From positions 108,045 to 120,017 of the forward strand of contig JAWQFJ010001226.1 of the NCBI GenBank assembly GCA_034096865.1: a stretch of 11,973 nucleotides of DNA, read 5' to 3'. Position numbers and translations under genes: made by a program. A model generated the notes under the pieces. That model was given only the letters and a program-made list of their open reading frames with translations. It was not told where the DNA came from and ran no database searches. This DNA is from Theodoxus fluviatilis (lineage: Eukaryota; Mollusca; Gastropoda; Cycloneritida; Neritidae). Each line of letters starts with the position of its first letter. Position 1 is the first letter of the stretch. Shown here one piece after another: positions 1 to 9,522 of the stretch.

Positions 1-1317
1 CCCACAAACGAAAATCCAGGCACAAATATATCGCTTTGGCGATCGGAGAAAATAATTGAAAATTATACAAAAGGCAAATCATACCCCAGAAAAAGTTTAT
101 AAAAATCACAACACATTTGAATGCATCTCTATGATGGCATGGTATCTTGCTATGAAGCAAACAATTACTCTTCTAAACTTCTCGGGCTACACAACTTTTC
201 ACGTGAATTTAAGTAAGCTCTATCTTCCTCCTTGTCTTTTTGATATGGTTGAAACTGAGCATGATTGCAGATAGATCTGACATTCATAATTATTCATGCA
301 GATATTTCAAACGAAGATAACGCATGGTCAAGACCGTCTTATATTTTAAGGAAGCTTCATAGGGCTTAATTTATCAGCGTTTTAAGAGTTAAAAGAATTA
401 CAGAATTGAAAGAGTTATATGATACCATTTTCTGAAGGGAATGGCTGAGCACGGTTCCAAAGAAGTAGTTACTTGATACAAAAGAATTAATGACAGGTTG
501 AACGGGTAGGCACACATTAAGTAGCATAAGCAGACCAAACAAATGCCAGGCTGTAAAGGGACACCAATGGCCGTGATAGGGGTTTACTTGCAAGACAACT
601 AAAGCACACAATCGTCAGGTGTATTCGTCTGCGCCCAGCAGCTGAACCTTACAACACTGTTTCTCTTAGTGAAAAGTTTATCGTAGACTGAAGGTTATTC
701 TAATGTATGGCGGGTGGAGCACAGATGAAAAGGAAGATTTGCCCACCTTGGGGGCTATTGGGAGACTATAACTTTACACTGTGTAATACGCTGGTGAATG
801 GATTAATAAGACAATACAAACGCTTTCTGTGGGAGTAGAGACAAGCATGATATATGAAGTCTGGGTAGGAGGTAAGGTCGTTTTCGATTCAAAGCCACTT
901 TTCCATTTCTTTCATCCCGAAAACACGGATTACCGCCAGGTGTGGCAATTTGCACCTCAAAGCACGAGGGCTTTGGCAAGGGTATCGTGTCACAGACACC
1001 ATGGGACGTAGCTACTGGAAAGGCAAAGGGGGGAATGCGACACACTTGCCTTCCTGACCTGTATGCAAACTTCAGGGAGCAAGTACAGTCAGGCGACCTC
1101 TGTCAAAAGTGGCATGGTCCTTCCGTCCAGAATGATGTTGCCTCCATGATGAAAAGTACACGCTGTTTAGAACGATTGCTCGATGTTTAATATCAACTGG
1201 AATTTTCAAGCACGAAGATAACCCGCTTTTGATTGGGTATTCCTCCGTGTTTTATGCCGAATTATAGTTTAGATTTATCATTTCCTTCTTACCCTCTCAT
1301 TAATTCAGCCTCTAACT
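1..1317. other. No recognisable gene; non-coding sequence
   Basis: Short open frames of 60-82 codons occur on both strands, but none shows a domain, a biased composition or a convincing pair of splice sites. The base composition is moderately AT-rich and there is no obvious tandem repeat. It could be intron of the ADAMTS-type gene to the right or intergenic sequence; the window does not decide. Confidence 0.5.
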
Positions 1318-1459
1318 TCTCTGTCTCTCTCTGTCTCTCTCTGTCTCTCTCTCTCTCTCAGTCTCTCTCTCTGTCTCTCTCTCTCTCAGTCTCTCTCTCT
1401 CTCTCTGTCTCTCTCTCTGTCTCTCTCTCTCAGTCTCTCTCTGTCTCTCTCAGTTTCTC

Positions 1460-1536
<77 letters not shown>

Positions 1537-1555
1537 GTCTCTCTCTGTCTCTCTG

Positions 1556-1618
<63 letters not shown>
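1318..1618. repeat. CT / GTCT compound microsatellite
   Basis: About 300 bases of almost pure pyrimidine on the plus strand with G interruptions. It consists of CT dinucleotides with scattered GT and CAG interruptions, an uninterrupted block of 18 GTCT units at 1463-1534, more CTCTGTCT, and a pure CT run to 1618. The long open frames through it on both strands (Ser-Leu and Arg-Glu or Thr-Asp-Arg repeats) are artefacts of the repeat. Such purine/pyrimidine tracts can form triplex structures and vary in length. Confidence 0.97.
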
Positions 1619-1621
<3 letters not shown>

Positions 1622-1911
1622 ATTGTCCATTTTTCACATCTGCTTACTTCAGCCACCCCTGGCTGAACTATTGAAGGAGTTTCGGCTGATTGGGGGTGGG
1701 GGAGTAGGGGAGGGAGTGTACATCAAAAATATTTGGCCTACATGTATGTTATTTGTTTTTAACATTTGGATGTTTATAAAATTGTTTTTTTATGTATATG
1801 TCATTGTAGTTACGTCAAGTTCCATATTTGAATTTTGCTTCTCTGGTACACTATCTACCCATTTTAGTATGCTTAAGAAATTGTACATGTATAATTCTTG
1901 CGATAATTATA

Positions 1912-1915
<4 letters not shown>
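1619..1915. other. Spacer between two CT tracts, no gene seen
   Basis: About 300 bases without a credible coding frame. The left part is G-rich around 1692-1714 and the right part is AT-rich. No endonuclease or other retrotransposon coding remnant could be recognised here, so the retrotransposon to the right does not visibly extend past the gap. Confidence 0.5.
1692..1714 (+). other. Potential G-quadruplex motif
   Basis: Four G-runs of 5, 5, 4 and 3 bases are separated by loops of 1, 4 and 1 bases on the plus strand, which satisfies the usual four-tract rule with short loops. Whether it folds or matters is unknown. Confidence 0.6.

Positions 1916-1958
<43 letters not shown>
1916..1958. repeat. 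CT dinucleotide microsatellite ending at an assembly gap
   Basis: A pure CT run of 43 bases that stops at the run of N. The true repeat is probably longer, and its length could not be assembled. Confidence 0.95.
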
Positions 1959-1973
1959 NNNNNNNNNNNNNNN
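1959..1973. other. Assembly gap (15 N)
   Basis: Fifteen undetermined bases between a CT microsatellite and reverse transcriptase coding sequence. The join across it is not supported by sequence, so the distance and even the adjacency of the two sides are uncertain. Confidence 0.99.
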
Positions 1974-3989
1974 ACATGGAAACAGTATTTCGAGTGTCTT
2001 TTCAATCGTACGACAAACACACAGGTAGAAAATATCTACTACCCTGATCAAGTCGAAACGTTTGATGACATGCTAGATAAAGCGATTACATCAGAAGAAG
2101 TAAACCAGGCTATACAAAAGCTCTCGAGTGGAAAGGCTCCCGGTCTAGACGAGATCCCGGGAGAATTTTTCAAGACAAGTAGTACGTACATGCTACCCTT
2201 CTTAACAAAACTCTTCAATACAATATTTGACAGTCAGATCTTTCCACGGGATTGGAGCACGTCCATTATCATCCCTCTTCATAAACAAGGAAACAGACTC
2301 GACCCTGCAAACTATAGAGGCATCTCCCTACTAAGTACAACTAAGCGAATGCACACATGGGCTGAAAAGAAAGGGAAAATATGTATGGAACAGGCTGGTT
2401 TCCGGACAGGGTATTCAACTATCGACCATATTTTTACACTCCACTGCATGATAACCAGACATGTGTATGGAGGGGGCAGAGGGAAACTATATGTAGCATT
2501 TGTAGATTATAAAAAAGCCTTCGATTCTGTTGACCGTCAGATCCTTTGGCGTGCACTTGCACAAGCAAATGTTTCCCCAAAATTCCTTGGTATGCTAAAA
2601 GCTATGTACGCCCAAGTAAAAGCCTGTGTCAGGTGGAAGGGCGTCATCTCAGAGTTAATCGATTGCCCCATTGGAACAAAACAAGGTGCCTTAGAGTGTC
2701 CAATACTATGTTCTCTCTCCATCAACCAAGTTGCAGATTATATCCGTAAAAATGGTAAACATGGTGTTCAAATGGTAGCTGGAAATGCAGAGTTTTACTT
2801 TCTAATCTTTGCGGATGATGTGGCACTTTTGTCTACCACACCAGCAGGACATCAGACTCAAATAGACAACCTTGCGTGTGCGTCTAAACGAATTGCTCAG
2901 GAAATCAATATAGATAAGACCAAAGTCATGGTTTTCCGGAGAGGAGGGCACACAGCACAAGGTGAAAAATGGTTCTTAAATGGAAAACAGCTTGATGTAG
3001 TGAATAATTATAAATATCTGGGTTATACGTTTTCTACTAGACTCTCAACAACAGTATCTTTAGACAGCTTGGCTACTGCAGCAAAACAAAAAACAATCCA
3101 TCTGTTTAAAATGATGTGGAGCCTTAAGAATATGAAACCTAGAATATTTTTCCGTCTCTATGATGCACATGTCCAGTCTTCCCTACTATACGCGGCAGAG
3201 CTATGGGGTCTTGAGGAACATAAAAGTGTAGAAAAAGCTCACCTGTTTGCTTGTAAACGCTTTTTAAATGTGGACTTTAGAACAGCTAACAGTTTGGTTT
3301 ATGGAGAAACAGGAAGGTTTCCACTTGCCATAAACAGTACAATGAGAGCAATACAGCACTGGCTAAAACTTACTAAAATGACGGATGATAGGCTACCCAG
3401 GCACGCATACCTCATGTTGTCTAACACAAAGATCCCAGATGATCTAAACTGGGCAAAGTTAGTTGAAAATGTAATATGCAAGGCCGGCTATGCGTATATC
3501 TGGAGAAATGGAGGCGATACTACTGAGAGAAGTTTTCTTGTAAACTTCACAAATAGGCAACAGGATTGCTATAGAGAGCTGGAACAGCAAAATTCGTGAC
3601 AGTGAAAGATTCATAATGTATCGATCCTTCAAAAGAACCTTAGAAAATGAAAAATACTTAAAATACATTGAGATTAAAAAATTCAGAGATGTATGTATCC
3701 GGTTTAGATTTGGAGTGAATGAATTACCTGGTAACAAGCTATCTATGCGCAGCCACAATATAGACCAACATTGCCTCCTTTGTGGTGAATGAGAAAGATT
3801 TTCTATTTCCTTGTCCTTTGTATGCTGATCTACGTAATAAATACATAGATGAATACATCAAATGTCCAGAAGCTGCTGATGCCACCTTTTTAATAGATGA
3901 ACACACGCAAGGTAGCAATGTATCTTTATTATGCCTTCCGATTTCGAGACCAATTTCTTGCTAGTTTAGAACAAGACCATGAACAATAA
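1974..3989 (+). pseudogene. LINE reverse transcriptase ORF, frameshifted
   Basis: Counting the first codon after the gap as residue 1, one frame stays open for 541 codons, to a stop at 3597-3599. It carries the RT blocks in order: KAPG near 54-57, NYRGISLL (motif 1), QAGFRTGYST from 140 (motif 2), VAFVDYKKAFD with Asp178 (motif A), a QG-containing motif B, FADD at 279-282 with the two catalytic aspartates (motif C), and YKYLGY (motif E). Beyond the stop the homologous-looking sequence continues through three successive changes of frame: RDSERFIMYRSFK (from about 3592), then NEKDFLFPCPLYADLR (from about 3788) and YAFRFRDQFLAS ending at TAA 3987-3989. The C-terminal part includes a CxxC pair (HCLLCGE) and a later Cys, as in many LINE ORF2 tails. 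Between motifs 1 and 2 (about 2343) roughly ten residues usual for the family seem to be missing in frame, and motif B reads QGALECP where QGxxxSP is expected. The copy is almost certainly inactive, although the catalytic residues survive. Confidence 0.88.
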
Positions 3990-4191
3990 TGTTATGATGA
4001 AAGAATGTACTTTAATACTATATTTATACTGTTTCTATTGTTTGTTTGCCACTGGTATGTACTAGCCAATGTGTTCACTTGGATTCTTCTCCTTGTTTCA
4101 AATTATGGCTCAAGTATACTGGCTCCTCAAAAAGAAGCAAGTCATGTACATGTATGTATTGTTGTGATGGGCCGGTGGCCTGAACAATAAA
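3990..4191 (+). other. LINE 3' UTR with stem-loop and AATAAA signals
   Basis: About 200 non-coding bases follow the last remnant of the retrotransposon ORF. A GGCC-GGT-GGCC mini-hairpin lies at 4170-4180, and AATAAA hexamers lie at 4186-4191 and 4195-4200, immediately before the TCAA tail. Conserved 3'-end hairpins and terminal simple repeats serve reverse transcriptase recognition in some LINE families; that role here is inferred from position only. Confidence 0.6.
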
Positions 4192-4211
4192 ATCAATAAA
4201 TCAATCAATCC

Positions 4212-4250
<39 letters not shown>

Positions 4251-4267
4251 TCTCTCTATCTCTATCT
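4192..4267 (+). repeat. TCAA tetranucleotide tail of the LINE, grading into TCTA/TCTC
   Basis: About a dozen near-perfect TCAA units (to 4250) follow directly on the LINE 3' UTR and then change to TCTC and TCTATC. The position suggests that the TCAA run is the element's own 3' terminal repeat and that the later variants arose by slippage or belong to the target. Confidence 0.85.
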
Positions 4268-4382
4268 CTCCCTCCCTCCCTCCCTCCCTCCCTCCCTCCC
4301 TCCCTCCCTCCCTCCCTCCCTCCCTCCCTCCCTCCCTCCCTCCCTCCCTCCCTCCCTCCCTCCCCCAACCCCAACCCCAACC
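4268..4382. repeat. CCCT microsatellite followed by three CCCCAA units
   Basis: About 24 uninterrupted CCCT units to 4364, then three CCCCAA units to about 4382. The minus strand is a continuous series of GGG runs separated by single A, a very strong G-quadruplex-forming sequence. The long Gly-Arg-Glu frame on the minus strand is a product of this repeat and not a protein. Confidence 0.95.
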
Positions 4383-6753
4383 TCTCCCCCGCAAGTCTCT
4401 CTCCAGTCATTAAAAATTGAATTGAGTTAGGATGAGAGGAGACTAAAAACATAAAGATACAATAGAGTGGAAAAAGAAACATGTAAACCCTATGTTTTAC
4501 GACCGACCCCGAAATGCGCTCCTTCACATACGACCCCACCCCACCTTTTTCACCTCGATGAATGAAGAGCCATTTTTTGTGAGGGCAAAAGTCTCGTGGG
4601 CAGTGAATTAACTTGAAAGGCAATCCTGCCATTTGCATCGAAGCAGCCCTTCCACTCTCTTCTCTTCGAGCTTTGACGAGCTCCTGGCCGTTAAACTGCT
4701 CGAGGGAAAACGGGTGTCAGGGAAAGGAAGTCTGAGACGAGCAAATGATGCCCATCTCGGCACGTGATGCAGTTGAGCTGCTTTGCCTCCACACCCTAGC
4801 ACAGGGGAACAGAGGAATCGATAGCTCCTGCAGTCTGGATGCAAATGGAATTCCCTGCCGCTGAAACTTGCCAAGGGTGATACCAGGGAAGCACGCTGCT
4901 AAGATGTAGGGCAATGGGGGGATTGAGAAAGGTGCGTGTGATGGTGGGAAGGAAAAGAAAGACCTCTGTGTTTAAAAGCGTGGTGTGTGTTTTTTGCACG
5001 TACAACGCAGAAGTACTCAAAGTTGTATGTCAGCACGATCAGCATGTAGCACGTTAAAAAAGAAGGAAATAGCATAAAAGCAGGTACAAATTATCTGTAC
5101 CGGAAAGAAAAAGGTAACAAAGAACTTCAGTTCTGTAATGTAAGTGTGAGAATACTTCGTGCATGGTGTCTGAGGAGTGTGCACGAATATTTCGTGTTTG
5201 TTTCACTGAACCAGTTTTCCCAGTAGTATCACGCAGCTGCATAATTCAATGTTTCATGTGATCGAAATTTGAATAGCAATTTCTGTTATTGTAGCGCAAG
5301 TGATGCTGGGTGAAAAACGTGAACCTGAGAAACCGAAAGCTTATAGAAAGGTAACAAAGTGCAGTAGGAACTTTTCAGTCACGGCATTTGAGGCTGAAAG
5401 GATATTTCTCAAGAATATTGTAATTTCCATAATGACAGCTTGTGTGCTTTTTAAGAAACTTTTAAAGTAGAGCTCTCATGAAAACTTTTGTTACTACACG
5501 GCAAATTATTTTGTCAACTTCAACTTTTCCCCCTGCAAGTTCTCTCGTCTAAGAACTGAAACACATGTTCAAGGTATGTAAAACAAAAAAATTTGAAAAG
5601 GGTTTTTTCCTGCATACCTTCCATCAGCAAGAGTTACTGTGGAAAAGAAAGTGCGCAGGGCAAAATCTTGGTAAGGAAAAAGATCCCTTGCACTTTTGCA
5701 GTCGGTGCTTGAATCAACGTGTGCTCCACGTGCATGCTTCGTTTTCGGTGCGCTCCAAACTATTATAGTTTCTGTATCATGTAATGTGCACTGCTCTCAA
5801 AGCAAAGCCATCTCAACTTTATCAAGTCACACCACCTGCGTGCGTACCACATGCATGTTGGGGACTTCTTGTAAACGTATTCCATTGCAGACGCAAACTA
5901 TGGCAGGATGCAGAGTGTCTAAAGCAAGTTCTCAAAGTATCACGTGTATGCTCCGGTGACCATTCGCCGTCTGCTTCAGACAAATTAATTGTCAACTCTA
6001 GGCAGCTCAGTAATGAAATTGCCTCAGCGGTCCGCGGTGCGATCAGCGTGGAAATCGCCTCATCGAAGCAATGCTGGAAAGTAATCAATAATTTGTTATC
6101 TGCGCTCGTTGGCGCTCAAGGAGCAAGGTTTCATTAGCCGCAATGATTGCTCCCACCCAGAATAACGCCCTGGCACGCGAGGACCGCGAGGCGCGTGGGA
6201 AAATAATCTCTTCCCGCCAAAAACTAGACAGTTGCACAAGGAAACTGCGAGATAAGGGGGCTTGCCAGCGCGCGGCATGGAGGGGTGCAGTGAGATAGCC
6301 AGAGAAATACCGGCCACGACAACTGCATCCACTCGGCAGAGGCTGACTGCGAAGAGAGTAAGGTAAAAGGAAAGCAGTGTACCCGCCGATAAGGCAACCT
6401 CCCGAACATGGTCAGGATTTGATGGGATTACAGGCCAACACGGTATATCCTTGATTTCTGCAAACGGAAACCGTTGTGTTCCCAAGAAGGCGGGGTCCGA
6501 GGAGGACATACCGGCCTACTATTACGTGAATGTTCCTGGCCCTTGCTTGTTTTTGATTGCGAAGCTTTGTAACTCCATAGCCTAAGGAGACCAGCAGAAA
6601 ACGTCTCTCTTTGAAGTTATGAGTAGAAAAACGTCAGTTTTCACGAGAACTCTTGTGAACCGGGCTGTGGAGACGATAACGGTTATGTTTATCAGAGGTC
6701 TGGAAATAGACGTCGAGAAGAAAGCGCTAAATTTAAAGAACTTATGTAGCGCA
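4383..6753. other. Long stretch with no supported exon; probable intron
   Basis: About 2.4 kb in which frames of up to 137 codons occur on both strands, but none shows a known domain, an even spread of cysteines or flanking splice signals that would support an exon. The stretch is mostly single-copy in appearance. Because the next exon starts in phase 0 at 7337 with the end of a spacer domain, an upstream exon must exist, and this stretch is most simply the intron between them. Two exact octamer-type POU sites in inverted orientation (4631-4638 and 4839-4846) and a complex, balanced-composition block at about 5985-6160 are the only local features I noted. Confidence 0.5.
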
Positions 6754-6760
6754 GTGTGTG

Positions 6761-6805
<45 letters not shown>

Positions 6806-6851
6806 GTATGTGTGTGTGTGAGAGAGAGAGAAAGAGAGAAGGGGGGGGGGG
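6754..6851. repeat. TG / AG microsatellite ending in a G run
   Basis: An alternating TG tract with a few A and C interruptions (6754-6820) is followed by an AG tract (6820-6839) and eleven consecutive G (6841-6851). The alternating part can adopt Z-DNA. Open frames through it encode Val-Cys or His-Thr repeats and are artefacts. Confidence 0.97.
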
Positions 6852-7336
6852 TTGAGGGGGGTATGGCGCTGACTCGGGAACAGTAATAGAGAGGATGAGC
6901 CACAATGGACGGGTGGATGCCCACGTTGCAGCACTACATTCGTATAAAAATGGATGACAAGAAAATGTAAGGATGAATGAGCGAAAACTTCACACGCAGT
7001 GTTAAAATGGGTGAAACTCATAATTCTGACTTTGTTAAAAGTTTTTCCAACTTTAAGCATGCATACAAGGAAGAGACCTGTTGTGTCCCATCAAACAAAA
7101 CGCACTGTTGTAGAAAGAAAGTTCCAGGGCATTCGTGAAATAGCATGACTAACAGGTATCTGAAGATTGGGAATTTTGGGGGCGGATACAAGGACGGACA
7201 GATGAATGAGTGGATAAATGAAAAGATAAGGAAGACGACATCGTTGATAATGACAAAGGCTTCGACGATGCACGCGACCACTATATCCAAACCCTTACTC
7301 TCGCATTAAATTCATCAGCCCTTTTCTCCTTTGCAG
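6852..7336 (+). other. Intron 3' part with acceptor before exon 1 of the window
   Basis: There is no coding feature here. The last 18 bases (7319-7336) form a good 3' splice site: a pyrimidine-rich tract ending TTTGCAG directly before CTC-CTG-TAC. This acceptor defines the start of the first visible exon in phase 0. Confidence 0.7.
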
Positions 7337-8243
7337 CTCCTGTACTACCAGAAGAACCCTGGGATCTCCTTCACCTTCGTTCTTCCCAACAACGTGCCCT
7401 TCACACCTTACGAAGGGACGTCTGCGCACGAACCGCACCAGCTGCGCCATCGCCACGCTCACCAGAGACGCCAGCACCTGAAGCGGCTCCTGGCACGGCG
7501 CCGAGATCACCCGGCCACAACAGGGGAGGATGAGTCTGAAGGTGCCGAGACGCCCGAAGAGTCCTCCCCTATCCACCCCACGTCCTGGCCTCCCTCTCCT
7601 ACCAGCAATGATAGGGAAGACACCTACGACCGTCGTGGTCACAGGTCTTTCGAGGGTCTCAGCCAGAGCTCCTACGGTGGCCACGACCAGGAATCCACCC
7701 GTCAGGATTCCTACGGGTCCAGGGGCGAGCACCGTGCGTCACACATCACTAGGGACCGCCAGGAGCTGAGGGAGGCTTCTGCCGTCCTGCCCGCCACTGC
7801 CTTCACTGGAGACCGTGGCCATGTCATCCCGAGGAGGACCGACTCCCAAAGAGTCCACTCCAGTAGCAGCAGCGGTAGCAGTCTGGATAACAGCGTAAGG
7901 CCTGACTACAGCAACCAGCGCACCTACGGCAGCCACACGCTGGGGGGCCGAGGACTGAGCTACTCCTTGGCCTACCCTGTGGTGGATAACCAGCAGGGAC
8001 CCGTGCAGCTGGCGCAGAGGCCGAGGTACGTGGCTTCACGCGAAGACAACCCAGACAGGGGCCGCTTCGGCTACAGCGCCCTGACGGCTGGGAGCAGCGG
8101 CGCCCACGTTCCCGGTGACACCCAAGGATCGGGACCCTATGCTCCCTCCAGAGAGTCTGGCTTGGGACGAGACCGCGGAGTGGACAACCAATACATGTGG
8201 CGGATTTCGGGCCTCACGGAGTGCTCCCATTCCTGTGGAGGAG
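7337..8243 (+). CDS. ADAMTS/ADAMTSL-type gene, internal exon: spacer end, linker, TSP1-A start
   Basis: An internal exon of 907 bases (302 codons plus one base) enters in phase 0 and leaves in phase 1 before GTAAGG. Residues 1-17 (LLYYQKNPGISFTFVLP) resemble the C-terminal end of the ADAMTS spacer domain, where a Q..NPG-hydrophobic-aromatic strand is typical. Residues 31-56 form a basic patch with six His, eight Arg and one Lys, followed by an acidic Glu/Asp stretch. A low-complexity linker of about 230 residues rich in Ser, Arg, Gly, Tyr and Pro comes next. Residues 286-302 (YMWRISGLTECSHSCGG) start a thrombospondin type 1 repeat, with the CxxSCG signature used by POFUT2 for O-fucosylation in this family. 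Codons favour G or C at third positions, unlike the flanking introns. The protein would be secreted and act in the extracellular matrix. No metalloprotease domain is visible, so ADAMTS and ADAMTS-like (or papilin-like) cannot be separated. The long linker after the spacer is unusual for ADAMTSL1/3. The frame stays open to 8462 if the donor is ignored. Confidence 0.85.
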
Positions 8244-9522
8244 GTAAGGGTTTGTTCCTGGAGGCATGTCGAGAGATGTTTCATCGATTGACAGGGGAAA
8301 AGGGGTTGCGAAGGCTGAGAAGGTGTAACATAATCCTCTTTTTGCTAATATTTCTAAGTGCTCTCTGTGGAGTGTCGGGTTGCTGTCAGACGTGTGCTTC
8401 GTGCTTTGTGCCCACCAAGAATAAGCACTCTAGATCGAGGTGCAGAATACCATCAATTCATTAAGCTCAAGTTTTGACAGAAAATCGATGCATCGCGCCC
8501 ACGTCTGAATAGAGTACCACCAATATGTTTTATCAAAACGTTTTCCCTTTTGTCCGAACAGCCCCTTTCAGTCCACAACCTTGATGTCGCTCCTCCGTCT
8601 GTTTGATCATGATACCGTAATCTCTGCTGTATCGGTGTTTAAAAGGCCTGGTCTTATTTATTTTGCTGACATATTGAGACGCGCTGTGCATGACTTCAAC
8701 ACATAGTGCAGCAGCGTGTGTGTTTTCTAGAATGGTTCTTTGACAGTATGTAATACAGGCAACCTAGATGCAATAAAAAGCATAACATGGTCTTGCCAGT
8801 GGTTTTTAACCAGTAGCTGTATAAATTACTGCGACTGTCTTATAAAGGTGAACAAAATCATGTTACAGCCAATTATAGACGGTTATGCGTGAGTTCTAAC
8901 AATTTTAAGAAGGGTTGCATTGTTGGAGGAGAATAAGGTTTTGTGCAAGAAAACGGATCTGTTTGCCATAATTATGTTTTGCACAAGCTCCACAACCTAC
9001 CTCTTTCCTCGTGTCTTGTTTAGTTGATTGACTGCAATTTATAACCCTCTCACTCTACCTACCAATGTAAACCTGTGGCACCTTCATGGTCACTTCATTC
9101 TGTCTGACCAGGTCACTGTCTCTATTCAGATCCACAACTGTGCCACGCACGTGACCATCCTTTCTGAACTCGTCCATCTGACTCGTTGATCTTTCTCGCC
9201 TGTCTGACCACTGTTCGTCTAAGGACACCAGTCCACTTGTCTCACTCTAGCCTTCGCTGCCCACAACCGCCTGTATGGTGAGGAAATCAATAGACTCACC
9301 GCATCGCTCTATACGTTTCGTGAAAAGCGAATTACTGCGATAATCGAAACTTGATTCGCTGTTTCTCTAACCAGTTCTAGTGATTTTTGTTATCAATGGC
9401 CTTACGTAGCCTATCGGCCTTAATTAAAACTCTGTTCATTGATTGATTGATTCATTTAGTCATTCATGCATTCATTCATTCTTTCATTCATTCGTTCAGT
9501 CGTTCATTCATGCTGCCTACAG
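8244..9522 (+). other. Intron (GTAAGG...CTACAG), no gene inside
   Basis: An intron of 1279 bases whose donor GTAAGG follows GAG and whose acceptor is GCTGCCTACAG. The split codon is G + GG (Gly), which completes the TSP1 motif CGGG followed by T-Q-E-T. The interior shows no exon-like segment. The only repeat is an ATTC-type microsatellite just before the acceptor. Confidence 0.85.
9437..9512. repeat. GATT/ATTC tetranucleotide repeat at the 3' splice site
   Basis: Degenerate GATT then ATTC/GTTC units fill about 75 bases and end ten bases before the AG of the acceptor at 9521-9522. They therefore occupy the region where the branch point and polypyrimidine tract should lie. Confidence 0.85.

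Larger units (their letters stand above)
1974..4250 (+). mobile_element. Non-LTR (LINE) retrotransposon, 5'-truncated and decayed
   Basis: The element contains, in order, a reverse transcriptase region, a C-terminal region with a Cys-rich motif, a 3' UTR with two AATAAA hexamers and a short GGCC stem-loop, and a tetranucleotide TCAA tail. There are no LTRs, integrase or protease, and the RT motif set is that of LINE elements. The 5' half, including any endonuclease, is missing; the sequence begins at the assembly gap. The simple-repeat tail in place of poly(A) is known for several LINE clades. I cannot assign the clade without a tree. No target-site duplication can be defined because the 5' end is not visible. 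Sense orientation matches the host gene downstream. Confidence 0.88.

Noticed and set aside
1386..1637. Minus-strand Arg-Glu / Thr-Asp-Arg repeat proteins
   Set aside because: They are translations of the CT and GTCT microsatellite on the opposite strand.
1233..3599. A single 788-codon open frame from 1233 to 3599
   Set aside because: Its first 240 or so codons are read through CT/GTCT repeats and the N gap. Only the part from 1974 is real reverse transcriptase sequence.
4340..4382. CCCCAA units as a telomere or interstitial telomere
   Set aside because: There are only three units at the end of a CCCT tract. That is expected from slippage and far too short for a telomeric array.
4237..4638. 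Minus-strand Gly-Arg-Glu repeat protein of 133 codons
   Set aside because: The repeat part is the CCCT microsatellite read in reverse; the rest has no domain.
5784..6137. 117-codon plus-strand open frame
   Set aside because: No motif fits the spacer, Cys-rich or TSP1 domains expected upstream of 7337, and there are no convincing splice sites in matching phase.
6096..6509. 137-codon minus-strand open frame
   Set aside because: It has no recognisable domain or plausible splice context, and its composition does not resemble the confirmed exons. Frames of this length are expected in a GC-richer patch.
7295..7732. 145-codon minus-strand open frame opposite the large exon
   Set aside because: It is a shadow frame of the plus-strand exon and overlaps the acceptor; it has no independent evidence.
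8244..8464. Extension of the large exon through to the stop at 8462-8464
   Set aside because: The domain logic (CGGG followed by the T-Q-E-T exon with six-cysteine completion), the GTAAGG donor and the matching phases favour splicing at 8243. A retained-intron isoform remains possible.
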